From Listeria goaensis (lineage in GTDB: Bacteria > Bacillota > Bacilli > Lactobacillales > Listeriaceae): a stretch of 47,270 nucleotides of DNA. Positions within the stretch are counted from its first letter, which is position 1. Each line of letters starts with the position of its first letter. The stretch is taken from positions 1-47,270 of the forward strand of contig NZ_FYBQ01000016.1 in NCBI RefSeq assembly GCF_900186125.1, in the 5' to 3' direction. This document shows, in pieces, positions 16,431-24,883 of the stretch. The translations under genes and the position numbers were made by a program. The notes below the pieces were generated by a model. That model was not told the origin of the DNA, did no database searches, and was given only the letters and a program-made list of their open reading frames with translations.

Positions 16431-17745
16431 CTTCAAGCACCTTATTAATTTGCTTACTCATATCGCTCCAAGCTTTCGCGCCTTTTTTCTCACCTTTTAC
16501 AACTGGATTCCACGCTTCTTCTCCAATAACTTGTTGAATATCGTTGTAATCCGCGTTATCTATCGCTGGAATCGCATTTTTAACATTCGCTGCATATACT
16601 TCTAATTGCGGATTTTCTTTAAAGAACGCTTGGAATGTTTCGTTTTCCGTTGCATCGTCACGTGCTGGAATTAGGTTTGTTGTTTCAAGGAATTTCAAAT
16701 CATTTTTGTCGTCACTATAAACGAATTTCAAGAAATCCATCGCTGCTTTTTGCTCTTCTTTTGTTGCACTTGCATAAAACACAATACCTTTTGCATCTGA
16801 ATAAGTGGAAACATCTGTTGAATCTTTCATATTATCTGGCACAAGAGGTGTTGTAACTGTATAGTTTTCACCATATTTCAAGTCAGGATATTTTTCCTCC
16901 CAGTTTGGGAATGTCCAAGGTCCAAGATCCGTCATAATACTTGTTCCAGTTTCAAAAGGATCTGTTACTTCACCAGTCAACAGTAGTTTTTCGTTTGCTA
17001 GCGTACCCATGAAGTCAAGTAATCCTACGCCTGCTGTTTTATCGGCTACAAGTTTGTTATTTTCTACAAAAGCATTACCGTTCGATGCCGCGTTATAAAG
17101 CGGGAAGAAGTCGAACCAACGCATCCATGCAGTCGGATCGGACAAATCACCTTTTGCCCATAAAACTTGGTCAGGATATTTTGCTTTTAGTTTTTTCCCC
17201 ACTTCAAGTGCTTCGCTATATGTTTTTGGCGGCTCTGAATAGCCAAGTTCTTTCAATGTATCTAAACGCCAACCGAATAAAATTGGGTTCGAGTATACAG
17301 GTAAGACGTATTGATTTTTATCCGAGAATGTCCAAGCTTTCATGCTTTCCGTCATATTTCTTTCTTTCACAACATCGTCATAGCCAGCCACTTTGTTAAC
17401 AGGTAAAATCGCTTTACTGTCAGCTAATTGAGCCGCAAAACTACGGTTGATGTTTTCTGAAATGGTTGGAGCCGTTTTTGATGCGATAGCCGATTGGATA
17501 GTCGCTTCAGAAGACGGACTTTCTTTCATTTGAGTCACTTCTACTTTTACATCAGGATTTTCTTTTTCATAAGCTGTCGCCATTTCCTTCCAAAATTTCA
17601 CTTGGGTAGGGTTTGGTGCTGCCCAAAAAGTTACTTTCGTTTTTCCATCATCATTGGCTTCGCTTCCACCTGATCCACAAGCGGCTAAAATCGAGCCCGC
17701 TGCCACGACACTAAGTGCTGCATAAACTAACTTTTTGAATTTCAT
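16420..17745 (-). CDS. sugar-binding lipoprotein of the mannoside importer
   Basis: This 441-residue extracellular binding protein has signal peptide MKFKKLVYAALSVVAAGS and a lipobox (LAAC, Cys 23), followed by a Gly/Ser/Glu linker. The body is of the CUT1 family-1 type. It is the first gene of a seven-gene operon whose enzymes point to beta-1,2-mannobiose or a related oligosaccharide as ligand. The promoter at 17795-17823 lies 50-75 bases upstream. Confidence 0.93.
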   Translation of the reverse strand: MKFKKLVYAALSVVAAGSILAACGSGGSEANDDGKTKVTFWAAPNPTQVKFWKEMATAYEKENPDVKVEVTQMKESPSSEATIQSAIASKTAPTISENINRSFAAQLADSKAILPVNKVAGYDDVVKERNMTESMKAWTFSDKNQYVLPVYSNPILFGWRLDTLKELGYSEPPKTYSEALEVGKKLKAKYPDQVLWAKGDLSDPTAWMRWFDFFPLYNAASNGNAFVENNKLVADKTAGVGLLDFMGTLANEKLLLTGEVTDPFETGTSIMTDLGPWTFPNWEEKYPDLKYGENYTVTTPLVPDNMKDSTDVSTYSDAKGIVFYASATKEEQKAAMDFLKFVYSDDKNDLKFLETTNLIPARDDATENETFQAFFKENPQLEVYAANVKNAIPAIDNADYNDIQQVIGEEAWNPVVKGEKKGAKAWSDMSKQINKVLEDEK

Positions 17746-17770
17746 TACTAACTCCTCCTACTTCAATAAT

Positions 17771-17784
17771 TGTAAGCGTTTTAT
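17771..17784. promoter_or_regulatory. cre-like / LacI-type box
   Basis: TGTAAGCGTTTTAT matches the cre consensus TGWAANCGNTNWCA except at the last two positions. It lies between the -10 and the start of the binding-protein gene, where CcpA or the adjacent LacI protein could block elongation. Confidence 0.45.
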
Positions 17785-17794
17785 AAACAATTAC

Positions 17795-17823
17795 ATTATT
17801 GCATTACAATTTTGTAATGTCAA
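17795..17823 (-). promoter_or_regulatory. sigma-A promoter of the mannoside operon
   Basis: On the minus strand, -35 TTGACA (17818-17823) and -10 AATAAT (17795-17800) are separated by exactly 17 bases. It points at the binding-protein gene starting at 17745. Confidence 0.75.
17802..17819. promoter_or_regulatory. palindromic operator inside the promoter spacer
   Basis: CATTACAATTTTGTAATG has perfect 8-base arms around TT and fills the spacer of the operon promoter. It is placed to let a dimeric repressor, most likely the divergent LacI protein, occlude RNA polymerase. It lacks the central CG of many LacI sites, so the binding protein is inferred. Confidence 0.5.
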
Positions 17824-17926
17824 CAATTACTTTTCTAATAAAACTTAATAAAAGTGCATAAAAACGATAAAATTTCAACACATATCAAAATCATTCATAA
17901 AAATACTTACAAAATTACATTCTCCT

Positions 17927-17955
17927 TTGCAAAAAAACTATTTTCTGGCTATAAT
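17927..17955 (+). promoter_or_regulatory. sigma-A promoter of the LacI-family gene
   Basis: -35 TTGCAA (17927-17932) and -10 TATAAT (17950-17955) have a 17-base spacer. The regulator starts 32 bases downstream behind GAAGGAG. Confidence 0.75.
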
Positions 17956-17987
17956 AGAATTATTATGTCGTAAAAGAAGGAGCTTTT

Positions 17988-19010
17988 ATGAAAAAAATTA
18001 CGATGCAAGATATTGCTGATCGTCTTAACATTACGAAAAATTCTGTATCTCAGGCTCTCGGCAATAAAAACGGGGTAAGTGAAAAAACGAAACTAGCTGT
18101 TTTTAAAATGGCAGATGAACTAGGTTACCAATATAAGAAAGAAATTGCGCGCGAGGTCGTTAAAAAGAGATATGCTTTGCTTGCAAGTTCATTCGCGTTG
18201 GCGCAAAAGAGTTTTTTTGGGGAAATCATTGCGAGCATAAAAAATCAACTTTTAATTGAACAAGCTGAACTTTTTATTTTCCCAATTGGAGAAATCGAAG
18301 CTGAAAAAGGCATCTTGCCAATTGAGCTTGAAACCGAAGAGTGGTCGGGCGTTTTTCTACTTTCGCACATCAATACAGCCTATAGTTTGAAAGTCATAGA
18401 ATTGAAACATCCCACCATCTTAATTGACCATCACCACCCGCACTTAAAAGCGGATGCAATTTTAACGCAAAATAAAGACGGCGCGTTTCTCGCCGTCGAA
18501 CACCTTATCCAAAAACAACATGAAAAAATCGGTTTTCTAGGAGATATCCAGTTTTCTCCAAGCTATGCGGAGCGCTTCGAAGGTTATAAAATGGCACTCA
18601 AAACCGCAGAAATCCCCCTTAACCCTGCTTTTACAATCACGCGGATTAAAGAGGAACAAACTGCACTCTATAAAACGTTAGACCAGCTGGATGAGTTTCC
18701 AACCGCCTGGTTTTGCGTTAACTCAGGTCTCGGCTTTATTTTAAATACATACTTGCAGTCGAAAGGGTATACAATTCCACAAGACTTCTCTATTATTTGC
18801 TTTGATAACACCGAATTCACGGTTTTGAGCAATCCAAAACTGACAACGATGTGTACCAATCTAAGTGCAATGGGCGAAAAAGCCGTCGACCTCATGAACT
18901 GGCGTATTCGTCATTCAGAAAGCGAATTCGTCCAACTCTCCATTGCAACCGAGTTAATCGAACGCGATTCCGTGCAGATGTATACTAAAAAGAAAATCGC
19001 CCGAAAATAA
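17988..19010 (+). CDS. LacI-family regulator of the mannoside operon
   Basis: This 340-residue repressor has an N-terminal LacI helix-turn-helix (MKKITMQDIADRLNITKNSV, with the Ser-Val-Ser-Gln recognition helix) and hinge. A periplasmic-binding-protein-like sensor domain follows, with the IGFLGD and ICFDN strands. GAAGGAG precedes ATG 17988. The gene faces the seven-gene mannoside operon and probably represses it until a sugar ligand binds. The likely operators are the palindrome at 17802-17819 and the box at 17771-17784. Confidence 0.92.
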   Translation: MKKITMQDIADRLNITKNSVSQALGNKNGVSEKTKLAVFKMADELGYQYKKEIAREVVKKRYALLASSFALAQKSFFGEIIASIKNQLLIEQAELFIFPIGEIEAEKGILPIELETEEWSGVFLLSHINTAYSLKVIELKHPTILIDHHHPHLKADAILTQNKDGAFLAVEHLIQKQHEKIGFLGDIQFSPSYAERFEGYKMALKTAEIPLNPAFTITRIKEEQTALYKTLDQLDEFPTAWFCVNSGLGFILNTYLQSKGYTIPQDFSIICFDNTEFTVLSNPKLTTMCTNLSAMGEKAVDLMNWRIRHSESEFVQLSIATELIERDSVQMYTKKKIARK

Positions 19011-19012
19011 AA

Positions 19013-19080
19013 AACAAGCATATATCCAGTAAAATCCATTTTTAGAAATGGCCTGATTACTAGATGTATGCTTGTTTATT
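19013..19080. repeat. palindromic repeat, copy 2; terminator between convergent genes
   Basis: The arms AAACAAGCATATATCCAGTAA and TTACTAGATGTATGCTTGTTT enclose CCATTTTTAGAAATGG. The core (19025-19065) differs from copy 1 (437-476) at only a few bases, and the flank GCTTGTnTATTTT is also shared. It sits between the convergent LacI and GNAT genes and can terminate both. Confidence 0.7.
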
Positions 19081-19087
19081 TTACAAA

Positions 19088-19588
19088 TTACTCGTCCTCT
19101 TCCACATGATGCGTCAAATGAAGCCGAATCGTCGCAAGCGTATAGCCGTAAAAATCATCGTCAAACTCTTCTTCCACGACGAAACCTTTACGCAAATAAA
19201 AATGGTACGCCGCGTCGTTTCCCCGCTCCACATTCACATACATCGGAAGTGGCAAATGAAACAGGCTCATACCCTCATCTAGGAGCCTCGTACCAAAGCC
19301 TTTTTGTTTTAAAGCTGGATCCAAATAAAACGCCGAAAGCTCGCTTTTGCCTTTGGCAAGTTCCACGAAATTCGCAAAGCCAATGACATCCCCTTCTTTT
19401 TCAATGACCGCAAAAGCCGTAGCGCCAATTCGATTTTTAAGCGTTTCCAAATTATAAAATTTATTTAAAAAATGATCTTGCACATCAACTGGAATAATAT
19501 TTTCATACGTGTCGTGCCAAGATTTTTCTGCAATTTGCTGAATTGCTGCCGCATCTTCAAGCCTTGCCTTTCTAACGTTTACAGTCAT
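19088..19588 (-). CDS. GNAT-family N-acetyltransferase
   Basis: This 166-residue acetyl-CoA-dependent acyltransferase has the acetyl-CoA loop in [14 protein letters not shown] and the C-terminal [12 protein letters not shown] motif typical of GNAT proteins. AAGGGGTG lies six bases before ATG 19588; an upstream in-frame GTG would overlap that ribosome site. Its substrate is unknown. It converges on the LacI gene and is the only gene of its unit. Confidence 0.88.
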   Translation of the reverse strand: MTVNVRKARLEDAAAIQQIAEKSWHDTYENIIPVDVQDHFLNKFYNLETLKNRIGATAFAVIEKEGDVIGFANFVELAKGKSELSAFYLDPALKQKGFGTRLLDEGMSLFHLPLPMYVNVERGNDAAYHFYLRKGFVVEEEFDDDFYGYTLATIRLHLTHHVEEDE

Positions 19589-19653
19589 TTTGAACACCCC
19601 TTTAAGATTTCGCTTCTCTTTCCATACCCTTTTTTTCTTGAAAAAAAACGCAT

Positions 19654-19689
19654 TTAATGTTAACCTTTAAAAACAAAAGTTAACATTAA
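19654..19689 (+). promoter_or_regulatory. BirA operator upstream of bioY
   Basis: TTAATGTTAAC and its exact complement GTTAACATTAA are separated by 14 bases. This matches the known Firmicute BirA operator (TGTWAAC, 14-16 bases, GTTWACA). It ends directly before the bioY ribosome site, so biotin-loaded BirA should repress biotin uptake. A weak TTGAAA (19638-19643) could be the -35. Confidence 0.9.
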
Positions 19690-19701
19690 GGAGTGAACAA
19701 T

Positions 19702-20292
19702 TTGCCTAATACAAAATTAAAATTTCTAATCGTAGACGCGCTTTTTGCCGTCATTATCGCGATTTTAGCTCAAATAGCTATTCCGCTTGGCCCCATTCCA
19801 TTTACCGGCCAAACATTCGCAGTTGGGCTTGCCGCCACCATTCTAGGTGCCCGCCATGCCACAATTTCCGTCACCGTCTACATACTACTTGGCGCGTTTG
19901 GCATCCCGGTTTTCCAAGGAATGACAGCCGGACTTGGCATCATTCTAGGCGTCACCGGCGGATTTATTATTGGCTTCATCGGCAATGCCTTTTTGACCGG
20001 CTTTCTGCTCGACAAGTTTGGCTACACAAATTTGAATGCCGCCATCGCCAATATTCTCGGAGCTTTTGTGACGCTCCTGTTCGGCATGTTTTGGTTGCAA
20101 ATTAGCGCAGGCATGACGCTTGGCGCCGCTTTTTTCACGGGCGTATTCCCGTTTATCATTCCAGGCATCATCAAAGCCGTTTTGGCCGGCTACATCGGAC
20201 TTAAAATTCGCCGTCAGCTCATCAAAAGCAAACTCCTTCCTGACAACACGCCGAACACGAAGGAAACGCTCAACACTACACAGTCTAAATAA
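19702..20292 (+). CDS. bioY: BioY biotin transporter substrate-binding subunit
   Basis: This 196-residue membrane S-component of the ECF biotin transporter has about six hydrophobic helices. It carries the family signature IPFTGQTFAVGLAATILGAR followed by GAFGIPVFQGMTAG. It needs the general EcfA/A'/T module, encoded elsewhere, to pump biotin. TTG 19702 is preferred because AAGGAG lies eight bases upstream and overlaps the alternative GTG at 19693. The perfect BirA operator just upstream supports both identity and regulation. Confidence 0.93.
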   Translation: MPNTKLKFLIVDALFAVIIAILAQIAIPLGPIPFTGQTFAVGLAATILGARHATISVTVYILLGAFGIPVFQGMTAGLGIILGVTGGFIIGFIGNAFLTGFLLDKFGYTNLNAAIANILGAFVTLLFGMFWLQISAGMTLGAAFFTGVFPFIIPGIIKAVLAGYIGLKIRRQLIKSKLLPDNTPNTKETLNTTQSK

Positions 20293-20321
20293 TTCAAAAT
20301 CCCCTTTTTCTCCCGTATAAT
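20293..20321 (+). promoter_or_regulatory. probable promoter of the Crp-like gene
   Basis: TTCAAA (20293-20298) and TATAAT (20316-20321) are spaced 17 bases apart, directly after the bioY stop and 33 bases before the next start codon. Confidence 0.6.
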
Positions 20322-20354
20322 AAAAATCAAATACTGAGAAAAGGGGACTCGGTT

Positions 20355-21053
20355 ATGGTTTTAGAAAAAGGGACAAGAGAGGCGCAAAAGCCCAGTCTTG
20401 CAGAGGTTTTATATGAAGCGGATGCAGCACAACTTCCGTATTTGCGCTTAAGCATCAAGCGCGGGGAGAATATCCTCCTTGAAGGCGAAAATCACCCATA
20501 TTTTTACATAGTGACAGAAGGCGTAGCCGCAATGAGCAAAAATACATGTAAAGAAGATAGCATTTTATCTTTTTGCGGGAAAGGGGAAGGCATCGGATTT
20601 CTCCACATCGAACCAGATGCGGTTTCACCCGTTACGTATACGGCCATTAGCGAAATGACTGTGCACCGTTTTCCGCGCGATTACGCGCATAGCCGCTTTA
20701 AACGCCACTCAGAGTTTTCTGCTTTTGCACAATTGAATCGCATCGTTCAGCCAATCTTGCTGCGGGAAGCCGAGGCGCAACTACCTTCCGACCAAAAAAT
20801 CCTAGCCGCTTTAATTCGCATTGGCGCTCAATTTGGTCGAATGGAGGATGACGGCGCGTGCCTCATTCCCTATTTTTTCACCCAAAAGATTTTAGGAAAC
20901 TACGCCAATTTAGCGCGCGCCTATGTGGCGACTAACTTGCGGAGACTCGAAGAAGAAGGCATCCTTACGCTCTCACCTAAACCGTGGCGAATTAATGAGT
21001 TCGCCGCTCGAAAAGCGCGCTTAATGCAAAAATTTAACCACGAAACCTTTTAG
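20355..21053 (+). CDS. Crp/Fnr-family regulator
   Basis: This 232-residue regulator has an N-terminal beta-barrel sensor domain (EGENHPYFYIVTEGVAAMSK) and a C-terminal winged helix whose recognition part lies in NLARAYVATNLRRLEEEG. It lacks a clear set of cAMP-contact residues, as in PrfA and most Firmicute relatives. GGGG lies eight bases before ATG 20355. Its own promoter-like sequence follows bioY; in L. monocytogenes a bioY/Crp-like pair (lmo0598/lmo0597) is also adjacent in my recollection. Targets and signal are unknown. Confidence 0.85.
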   Translation: MVLEKGTREAQKPSLAEVLYEADAAQLPYLRLSIKRGENILLEGENHPYFYIVTEGVAAMSKNTCKEDSILSFCGKGEGIGFLHIEPDAVSPVTYTAISEMTVHRFPRDYAHSRFKRHSEFSAFAQLNRIVQPILLREAEAQLPSDQKILAALIRIGAQFGRMEDDGACLIPYFFTQKILGNYANLARAYVATNLRRLEEEGILTLSPKPWRINEFAARKARLMQKFNHETF

Positions 21054-21068
21054 CTTCGTGGTTTTTTA
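21036..21068 (+). terminator. terminator of the Crp-like gene
   Basis: AACCACGAA (21036-21044) pairs with TTCGTGGTT (21055-21063), followed by a T-run. The stem includes the last codons and stop of the gene. Confidence 0.8.
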
Positions 21069-21090
21069 TTATGTCTTAGATCAGATTTTC

Positions 21091-21918
21091 TTATTTTTTA
21101 AATTTCCCGAAAACGCCTTTATTTTTCTTTTCAACGTAACAGCAAAGCTTGGAATTTGAATCTATGCTGTCAATCAACGTTTTCTTTTCAAAAGAATTAC
21201 GCTTATTAGACAGCGCCTGACTTAAATCTTTCCATACACTTTGCGTTGAAGGTCCACTAAAAATAAATTTATTCGTTTCTACTTCTTTCGTGACATTTTC
21301 GCTAGGATGTACGAGATGCATCGAAGGCCTTTCCCAAAAAACACTTTCTTTCACGACTCTAGCTGGATTTCCTGCTACTACAGCGTTATTCGGCACAACA
21401 GACGTGACAATTGCATTAGCACCAACAATGCTGCCAGAACCAATTGTAGCTCCTTTTAACAACTTAACATCTTGTCCAATCCATACATGGTCCCCTATTA
21501 AAACCGATGCCGGTCTGTTTAACCGCTCCCCGCTTTCAATTTGATAGATGGGGTGTACATCAGACGTACGTATCCAACTTCCAAAAGAAAACATCGCATC
21601 TTTTCCAACGATAAGATTTTGATGTTCCGATATAATCGCATTTAAAACGCCATTAAAAGAAGCTCCTTCGTCGATAAACACTGTAGAACCTGCATGAATA
21701 TTAAGATTTATCATAATTTGATTTTGAAGCGTTTTTTTAATATATACGACCGAATGATCTCCATGAAAAATAATTTTCGAATTTCTCAAAGTTACATTCT
21801 CATCTAAAATCAGCAAGTTGTCCTTCCCATTAAACACCACTTCTGAATTTTGAAACTGGACTTTTTCTTGATTTAAAAACACATTATTACTCTGTTCTTC
21901 TACATTTCCCTTGATCAT
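21091..21918 (-). CDS. left-handed beta-helix acyltransferase
   Basis: This 275-residue protein has hexapeptide repeats over most of its length, ending in the acetyltransferase pattern VLIGDHVWIGQDVKLLKGAT and NNAVVAGNPARVV. This is the fold of maltose/CatB-type O-acetyltransferases; His in SDVHPIY is the likely catalytic base. ATG 21918 has GGAG seven bases upstream, and a frame reaching 21969 lacks a ribosome site. A C-terminal extension of about 80 polar residues follows the helix. The acceptor is unknown; similar enzymes modify cell-surface glycans. Confidence 0.8.
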   Translation of the reverse strand: MIKGNVEEQSNNVFLNQEKVQFQNSEVVFNGKDNLLILDENVTLRNSKIIFHGDHSVVYIKKTLQNQIMINLNIHAGSTVFIDEGASFNGVLNAIISEHQNLIVGKDAMFSFGSWIRTSDVHPIYQIESGERLNRPASVLIGDHVWIGQDVKLLKGATIGSGSIVGANAIVTSVVPNNAVVAGNPARVVKESVFWERPSMHLVHPSENVTKEVETNKFIFSGPSTQSVWKDLSQALSNKRNSFEKKTLIDSIDSNSKLCCYVEKKNKGVFGKFKK

Positions 21919-22036
21919 TAACGCTCTCCCTTTAGCCCAAATTTTCGTAGTGAAAATTAAAACCCTCACTCCAAAATTGTATTCTTTTCCAACACTATCA
22001 GTATATCAATCTGTAGAATTTAAATCAAAACTTTCG

Positions 22037-22492
22037 TCACTTTTCACTACTAAATTGCTCATCAGAAACGACGCTCAAACCGTGGAGCTGCAAATAAGCC
22101 GCCGTCACACCAACACCTTTTTTTAATCCCCCTGAAAATGTGCCATCATAAATTTGACACGCACCGCAAGACGGACTTTTTTCCTTCAAAATAACTTGCT
22201 CGATTCCAAGCTCGCGGAGTTGCTCTAACGTTTTGCGTGCACCTTCTTTGTAAATTTCCGTCACATCTGCACCTAAATTATCCACTACTTTTGCCGTACC
22301 AGACCAGACGTCTTTACCGTCTCCGCCCACAATTTCAGCCGGATTTCTAGGCGTGGGAAGTCCACCAAGCATTTCTGGACAAAGCGAAATCGCAGCGCCA
22401 CTCTCCACCAATTTTTTCAATGTTTCATTTTCCTTATGCGCCCCGTCGTAACGACAAGGAATGCCCGCAAGACATGCACTCACCATCTTCAA
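22037..22492 (-). CDS. DUF523 family protein (YbbK-like)
   Basis: This 151-residue cytoplasmic protein has the DUF523 landmarks: SACLAGIPCRYDG at the N-terminus, SLCPEMLGGLPTPR, and KEKSPSCGACQIYDG. The Cys residues in these motifs suggest metal or Fe-S binding. TTG 22492 is taken as the start, with GGGG nine bases upstream; an ATG two codons later is the alternative. The family has no established function. It lies downstream of the psuKG operon but after its terminator. Confidence 0.85.
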   Translation of the reverse strand: MKMVSACLAGIPCRYDGAHKENETLKKLVESGAAISLCPEMLGGLPTPRNPAEIVGGDGKDVWSGTAKVVDNLGADVTEIYKEGARKTLEQLRELGIEQVILKEKSPSCGACQIYDGTFSGGLKKGVGVTAAYLQLHGLSVVSDEQFSSEK

Positions 22493-22528
22493 AGCTTTTC
22501 ACCCCTTTTTTCACTACTTTTATTTTAA

Positions 22529-22569
22529 CAAAAAAACGCCATGATTTCAGTTAAAGAAACCACAGCGTT
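22529..22569 (-). terminator. terminator of psuK-psuG
   Basis: On the minus strand AACGCTGTGGTTTC pairs with GAAATCATGGCGTT (14 bases with some G-T pairs) and is followed by a T-run. It starts six bases past the psuG stop. Confidence 0.75.
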
Positions 22570-22574
22570 TAGTT

Positions 22575-23486
22575 TTACAGATTTTGATATGCGACAGCAA
22601 TTTGAGAACCAATTAAAGCGTTGTGCTTCACCAGTTCGATGTTGGCTTCGAGGCTTTTGCCAGCCGTCAGTTCTTTCACTTTAGCGAGCAAGAATGGCGT
22701 GACGTCCTTACCGTGAATGCCATTTTCCCGAGCCTCTTTCAAGGCCGTTTGAATGACTGCGTTAATTTCGTCAGCAGGCATTGCGTGCGCTTCCGGGATT
22801 GGATTAGCGATGACTGCGCCGCCGTCAATTTTCAAATCCCACTTCGCTTTCAAGCTTTCTGCGATAACTTTTGGTTCATCGGCACGGATAGTTAGTTCAA
22901 TTTCGCTCGTGCGCGTATAGAACGCTGGTAGCACGTCCGTTGCGTATCCAATTACTGGAACCCCTTTTGTTTCTAAATATTCCATTGTTAAGCCTAGATC
23001 AAGAATCGATTTCGCGCCAGCACAAATGACTGCCACATTCGTTTTTGCTAACTCTTCAAGATCAGCCGATACATCCATCGTTGTTTCAGCACCGCGGTGA
23101 ACGCCGCCAATTCCGCCGGTTACAAAAATCGCGATTTCAGCAAGTTCTGCACAAATCATAGTCGCTGCAACAGTTGTCGCCCCCAATTGTTTAGTGGCAA
23201 CAAGATAGCCGATGTCTCGACGGGAAACTTTTGCCACATTATCACTTTTTGCAAAAAGTTCTAGCTCCGCATCTGAAAGCCCAATTTTAATTTGCCCATC
23301 CATAATTGCAATTGTGGCAGGTACAGCACCGTTTTCACGAATGATTTCTTCCACTTCGCGCGCCATTTCAACATTTTGTGGATATGGCATACCGTGTGAA
23401 ATAATGGTCGATTCTAATGCCACAATAGGTTTTCCTGCTAATTTTGCTGCCTTCACTTCTTCTGAAAATGATAAATAGTTTTTCAT
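22575..23486 (-). CDS. psuG: pseudouridine-5'-phosphate glycosidase
   Basis: This 303-residue enzyme splits pseudouridine 5'-phosphate into uracil and ribose 5-phosphate. The family landmarks are clear: [19 protein letters not shown] with the conserved Glu, [35 protein letters not shown] and [14 protein letters not shown] with a conserved Lys. Its length is normal for the family. It overlaps psuK by ATGA (23483-23486), so both steps of pseudouridine salvage are translated together. Confidence 0.95.
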   Translation of the reverse strand: MKNYLSFSEEVKAAKLAGKPIVALESTIISHGMPYPQNVEMAREVEEIIRENGAVPATIAIMDGQIKIGLSDAELELFAKSDNVAKVSRRDIGYLVATKQLGATTVAATMICAELAEIAIFVTGGIGGVHRGAETTMDVSADLEELAKTNVAVICAGAKSILDLGLTMEYLETKGVPVIGYATDVLPAFYTRTSEIELTIRADEPKVIAESLKAKWDLKIDGGAVIANPIPEAHAMPADEINAVIQTALKEARENGIHGKDVTPFLLAKVKELTAGKSLEANIELVKHNALIGSQIAVAYQNL

Positions 23487-24601
23487 TTGATTTCCTCCAA
23501 ATCTTTTTGTAGTTCAGATGTCGACAAATTTTGCCGTACTGTAAATTCCGATAGCAATGTTTTATACGCATTGACACTCCCGGCAAGAACCGTTTCACGA
23601 AGCGTCTTCCCTTCAAGCCAAGCGTAAATGACAGCGGAACAAAAAGCGTCCCCAGCGCCTGTCACATCGCGAATCACAGGCGCCACAATTGCTGGTTCAT
23701 GAATAATCCCTTCAGCTTGATTTCCTGCCATTGCACCGTGTTTCCCATTTGTGATAACGACGTTTTGAATCCCTGTATCTAGCCATTTCTGAACAGCTAA
23801 ACGCCAATCTTCATCGTTTTCAATTTTCATTCCAAAATGCGTTTCGGTTTCATCACGGTTCGCGATTAACCAAGTAACTTGATGCAAATCTTCTGGAAGA
23901 CGCGCCATTTTAGGTGAGGATACGGGAACTAAGACGAGTGGCACTTGACTTGTTTCCGCAAAGTTACCTAAATAGGCAAGCGACTCTTTCGGGCAATTCA
24001 AATCGGCGACAATCGCACTGGAACGCGCGAGCAGGGCTTCATTTTTGCGCAGTGCATCTGGCGTCAGATGTTCGTACGCTTCCATGTCAGCAAGCGCCAC
24101 AAGCAAATCCCCATTTCCTTCCAAAACAGCCGTATAAGAACCCGTTGAAATACTTGGAAAGGCGGTGACGTAATCTAAATTCATATACGTATCGCTCGCC
24201 CGAACAATCGCTTCCCAGTCAGCATCAGCGCCGCATGCCGTAAGTAATATCACTTCTTTGCCGAGACGTCCTAGGTTTTCAGCAATGTTCCGTGCGACAC
24301 CGCCTGCGCTCTGCGAAGACCGAACTGGATTCGACGTCCCAAGCTGCGACTTTTCTTTCATATAAAATTTACGGTCCACGTTCGCGCCGCCCACACAAAT
24401 GATTTGCTTCGATTCGTTTAAAATGTATGCTTTGCCTAGAATGCGCCCTTTTCGAATCAGACCAGAAATTAAGTTAGCGACAGTCGGTCTTGAAAGGTCC
24501 AAAATGTCCGCAAGTTCTTGTTGTGAAATGTATGGGTTTTTGCGGATAGAATTAAAAATAATTTCTTCCTTTTCGTTCATTTTTTGATTTTCGTTTTCCA
24601 C
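23483..24601 (-). CDS. psuK: pseudouridine kinase with N-terminal winged helix
   Basis: This 372-residue PfkB-family kinase phosphorylates pseudouridine. The first 60 residues form a DNA-binding winged helix ([20 protein letters not shown] then [18 protein letters not shown]). The kinase follows, with [13 protein letters not shown] at its start and the anion-hole/catalytic motif [20 protein letters not shown] near the end. Fusion of a helix-turn-helix to PfkB is known in this subfamily (YeiI-like) and suggests self-regulation. GTG 24601 is chosen because GGAGGTG lies six bases upstream. A palindrome next to its promoter is a candidate site. Confidence 0.92.
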   Translation of the reverse strand: MENENQKMNEKEEIIFNSIRKNPYISQQELADILDLSRPTVANLISGLIRKGRILGKAYILNESKQIICVGGANVDRKFYMKEKSQLGTSNPVRSSQSAGGVARNIAENLGRLGKEVILLTACGADADWEAIVRASDTYMNLDYVTAFPSISTGSYTAVLEGNGDLLVALADMEAYEHLTPDALRKNEALLARSSAIVADLNCPKESLAYLGNFAETSQVPLVLVPVSSPKMARLPEDLHQVTWLIANRDETETHFGMKIENDEDWRLAVQKWLDTGIQNVVITNGKHGAMAGNQAEGIIHEPAIVAPVIRDVTGAGDAFCSAVIYAWLEGKTLRETVLAGSVNAYKTLLSEFTVRQNLSTSELQKDLEEIK

Positions 24602-24638
24602 GGAGAACACCTCCATTTCTAAACTTTTGTTTATTTTT

Positions 24639-24652
24639 TAAACACATGTTTA
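24639..24652. promoter_or_regulatory. palindrome next to the psuK promoter
   Basis: TAAACACATGTTTA has perfect 6-base arms around CA. It abuts the -10 of the psuK promoter and could bind the winged helix of PsuK. This is inferred from position only. Confidence 0.35.
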
Positions 24653-24680
24653 TAATAACAATAAAAGCGCTTTATTTCAA
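24652..24680 (-). promoter_or_regulatory. psuK promoter with a cre-like box in the spacer
   Basis: On the minus strand, TTGAAA (24675-24680) and TATTAT (24652-24657) are 17 bases apart. The spacer contains TAAAAGCGCTTTAT (24662-24675), which matches the symmetrical cre TGAAAGCGCTTTCA at 11 of 14 positions. CcpA control of pseudouridine use is therefore plausible. Confidence 0.6.
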
Positions 24681-24704
24681 GAGAAAGAAATTTTTTTCGG
24701 ATTT

Positions 24705-24734
24705 TTTTCATTTTCTGAAAACCCCTGCTATGAT
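24705..24734 (+). promoter_or_regulatory. possible gbu promoter
   Basis: An extended -10, TGC followed by TATGAT (24729-24734), lies 18 bases after TTTTCA (24705-24710). About 150 bases of leader would precede gbuA. I saw no clear sigma-B (GTTT/GGGTAT) pair, although the L. monocytogenes operon is known to have one. Confidence 0.35.
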
Positions 24735-24828
24735 GGGATTGAATACACTAGTGAAACACCAATATTTTCCCTATCCCAAGTCGAAAGGATGATTTTATCC
24801 CGAATCTTCGTTACAATGGTAAACGTTA

Positions 24829-24855
24829 GTTTTATTTTGTTATGTGAAATAAAAC
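24829..24855 (+). promoter_or_regulatory. stem-loop in the gbuA leader
   Basis: GTTTTATTT (24829-24837) and AAATAAAAC (24847-24855) form a perfect 9-base inverted repeat 16 bases before the gbuA ribosome site. It could be an operator or an RNA hairpin. No T-run follows, so it is not a standard terminator. Confidence 0.4.
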
Positions 24856-24883
24856 CAATCAACTACGAGAGGAGAATTAAGTT

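Noticed and set aside
24829-24855. The gbu leader stem as a riboswitch
   Set aside because: It is a single short AT-rich stem without conserved aptamer features or an adjacent terminator, so only an operator or hairpin can be proposed.
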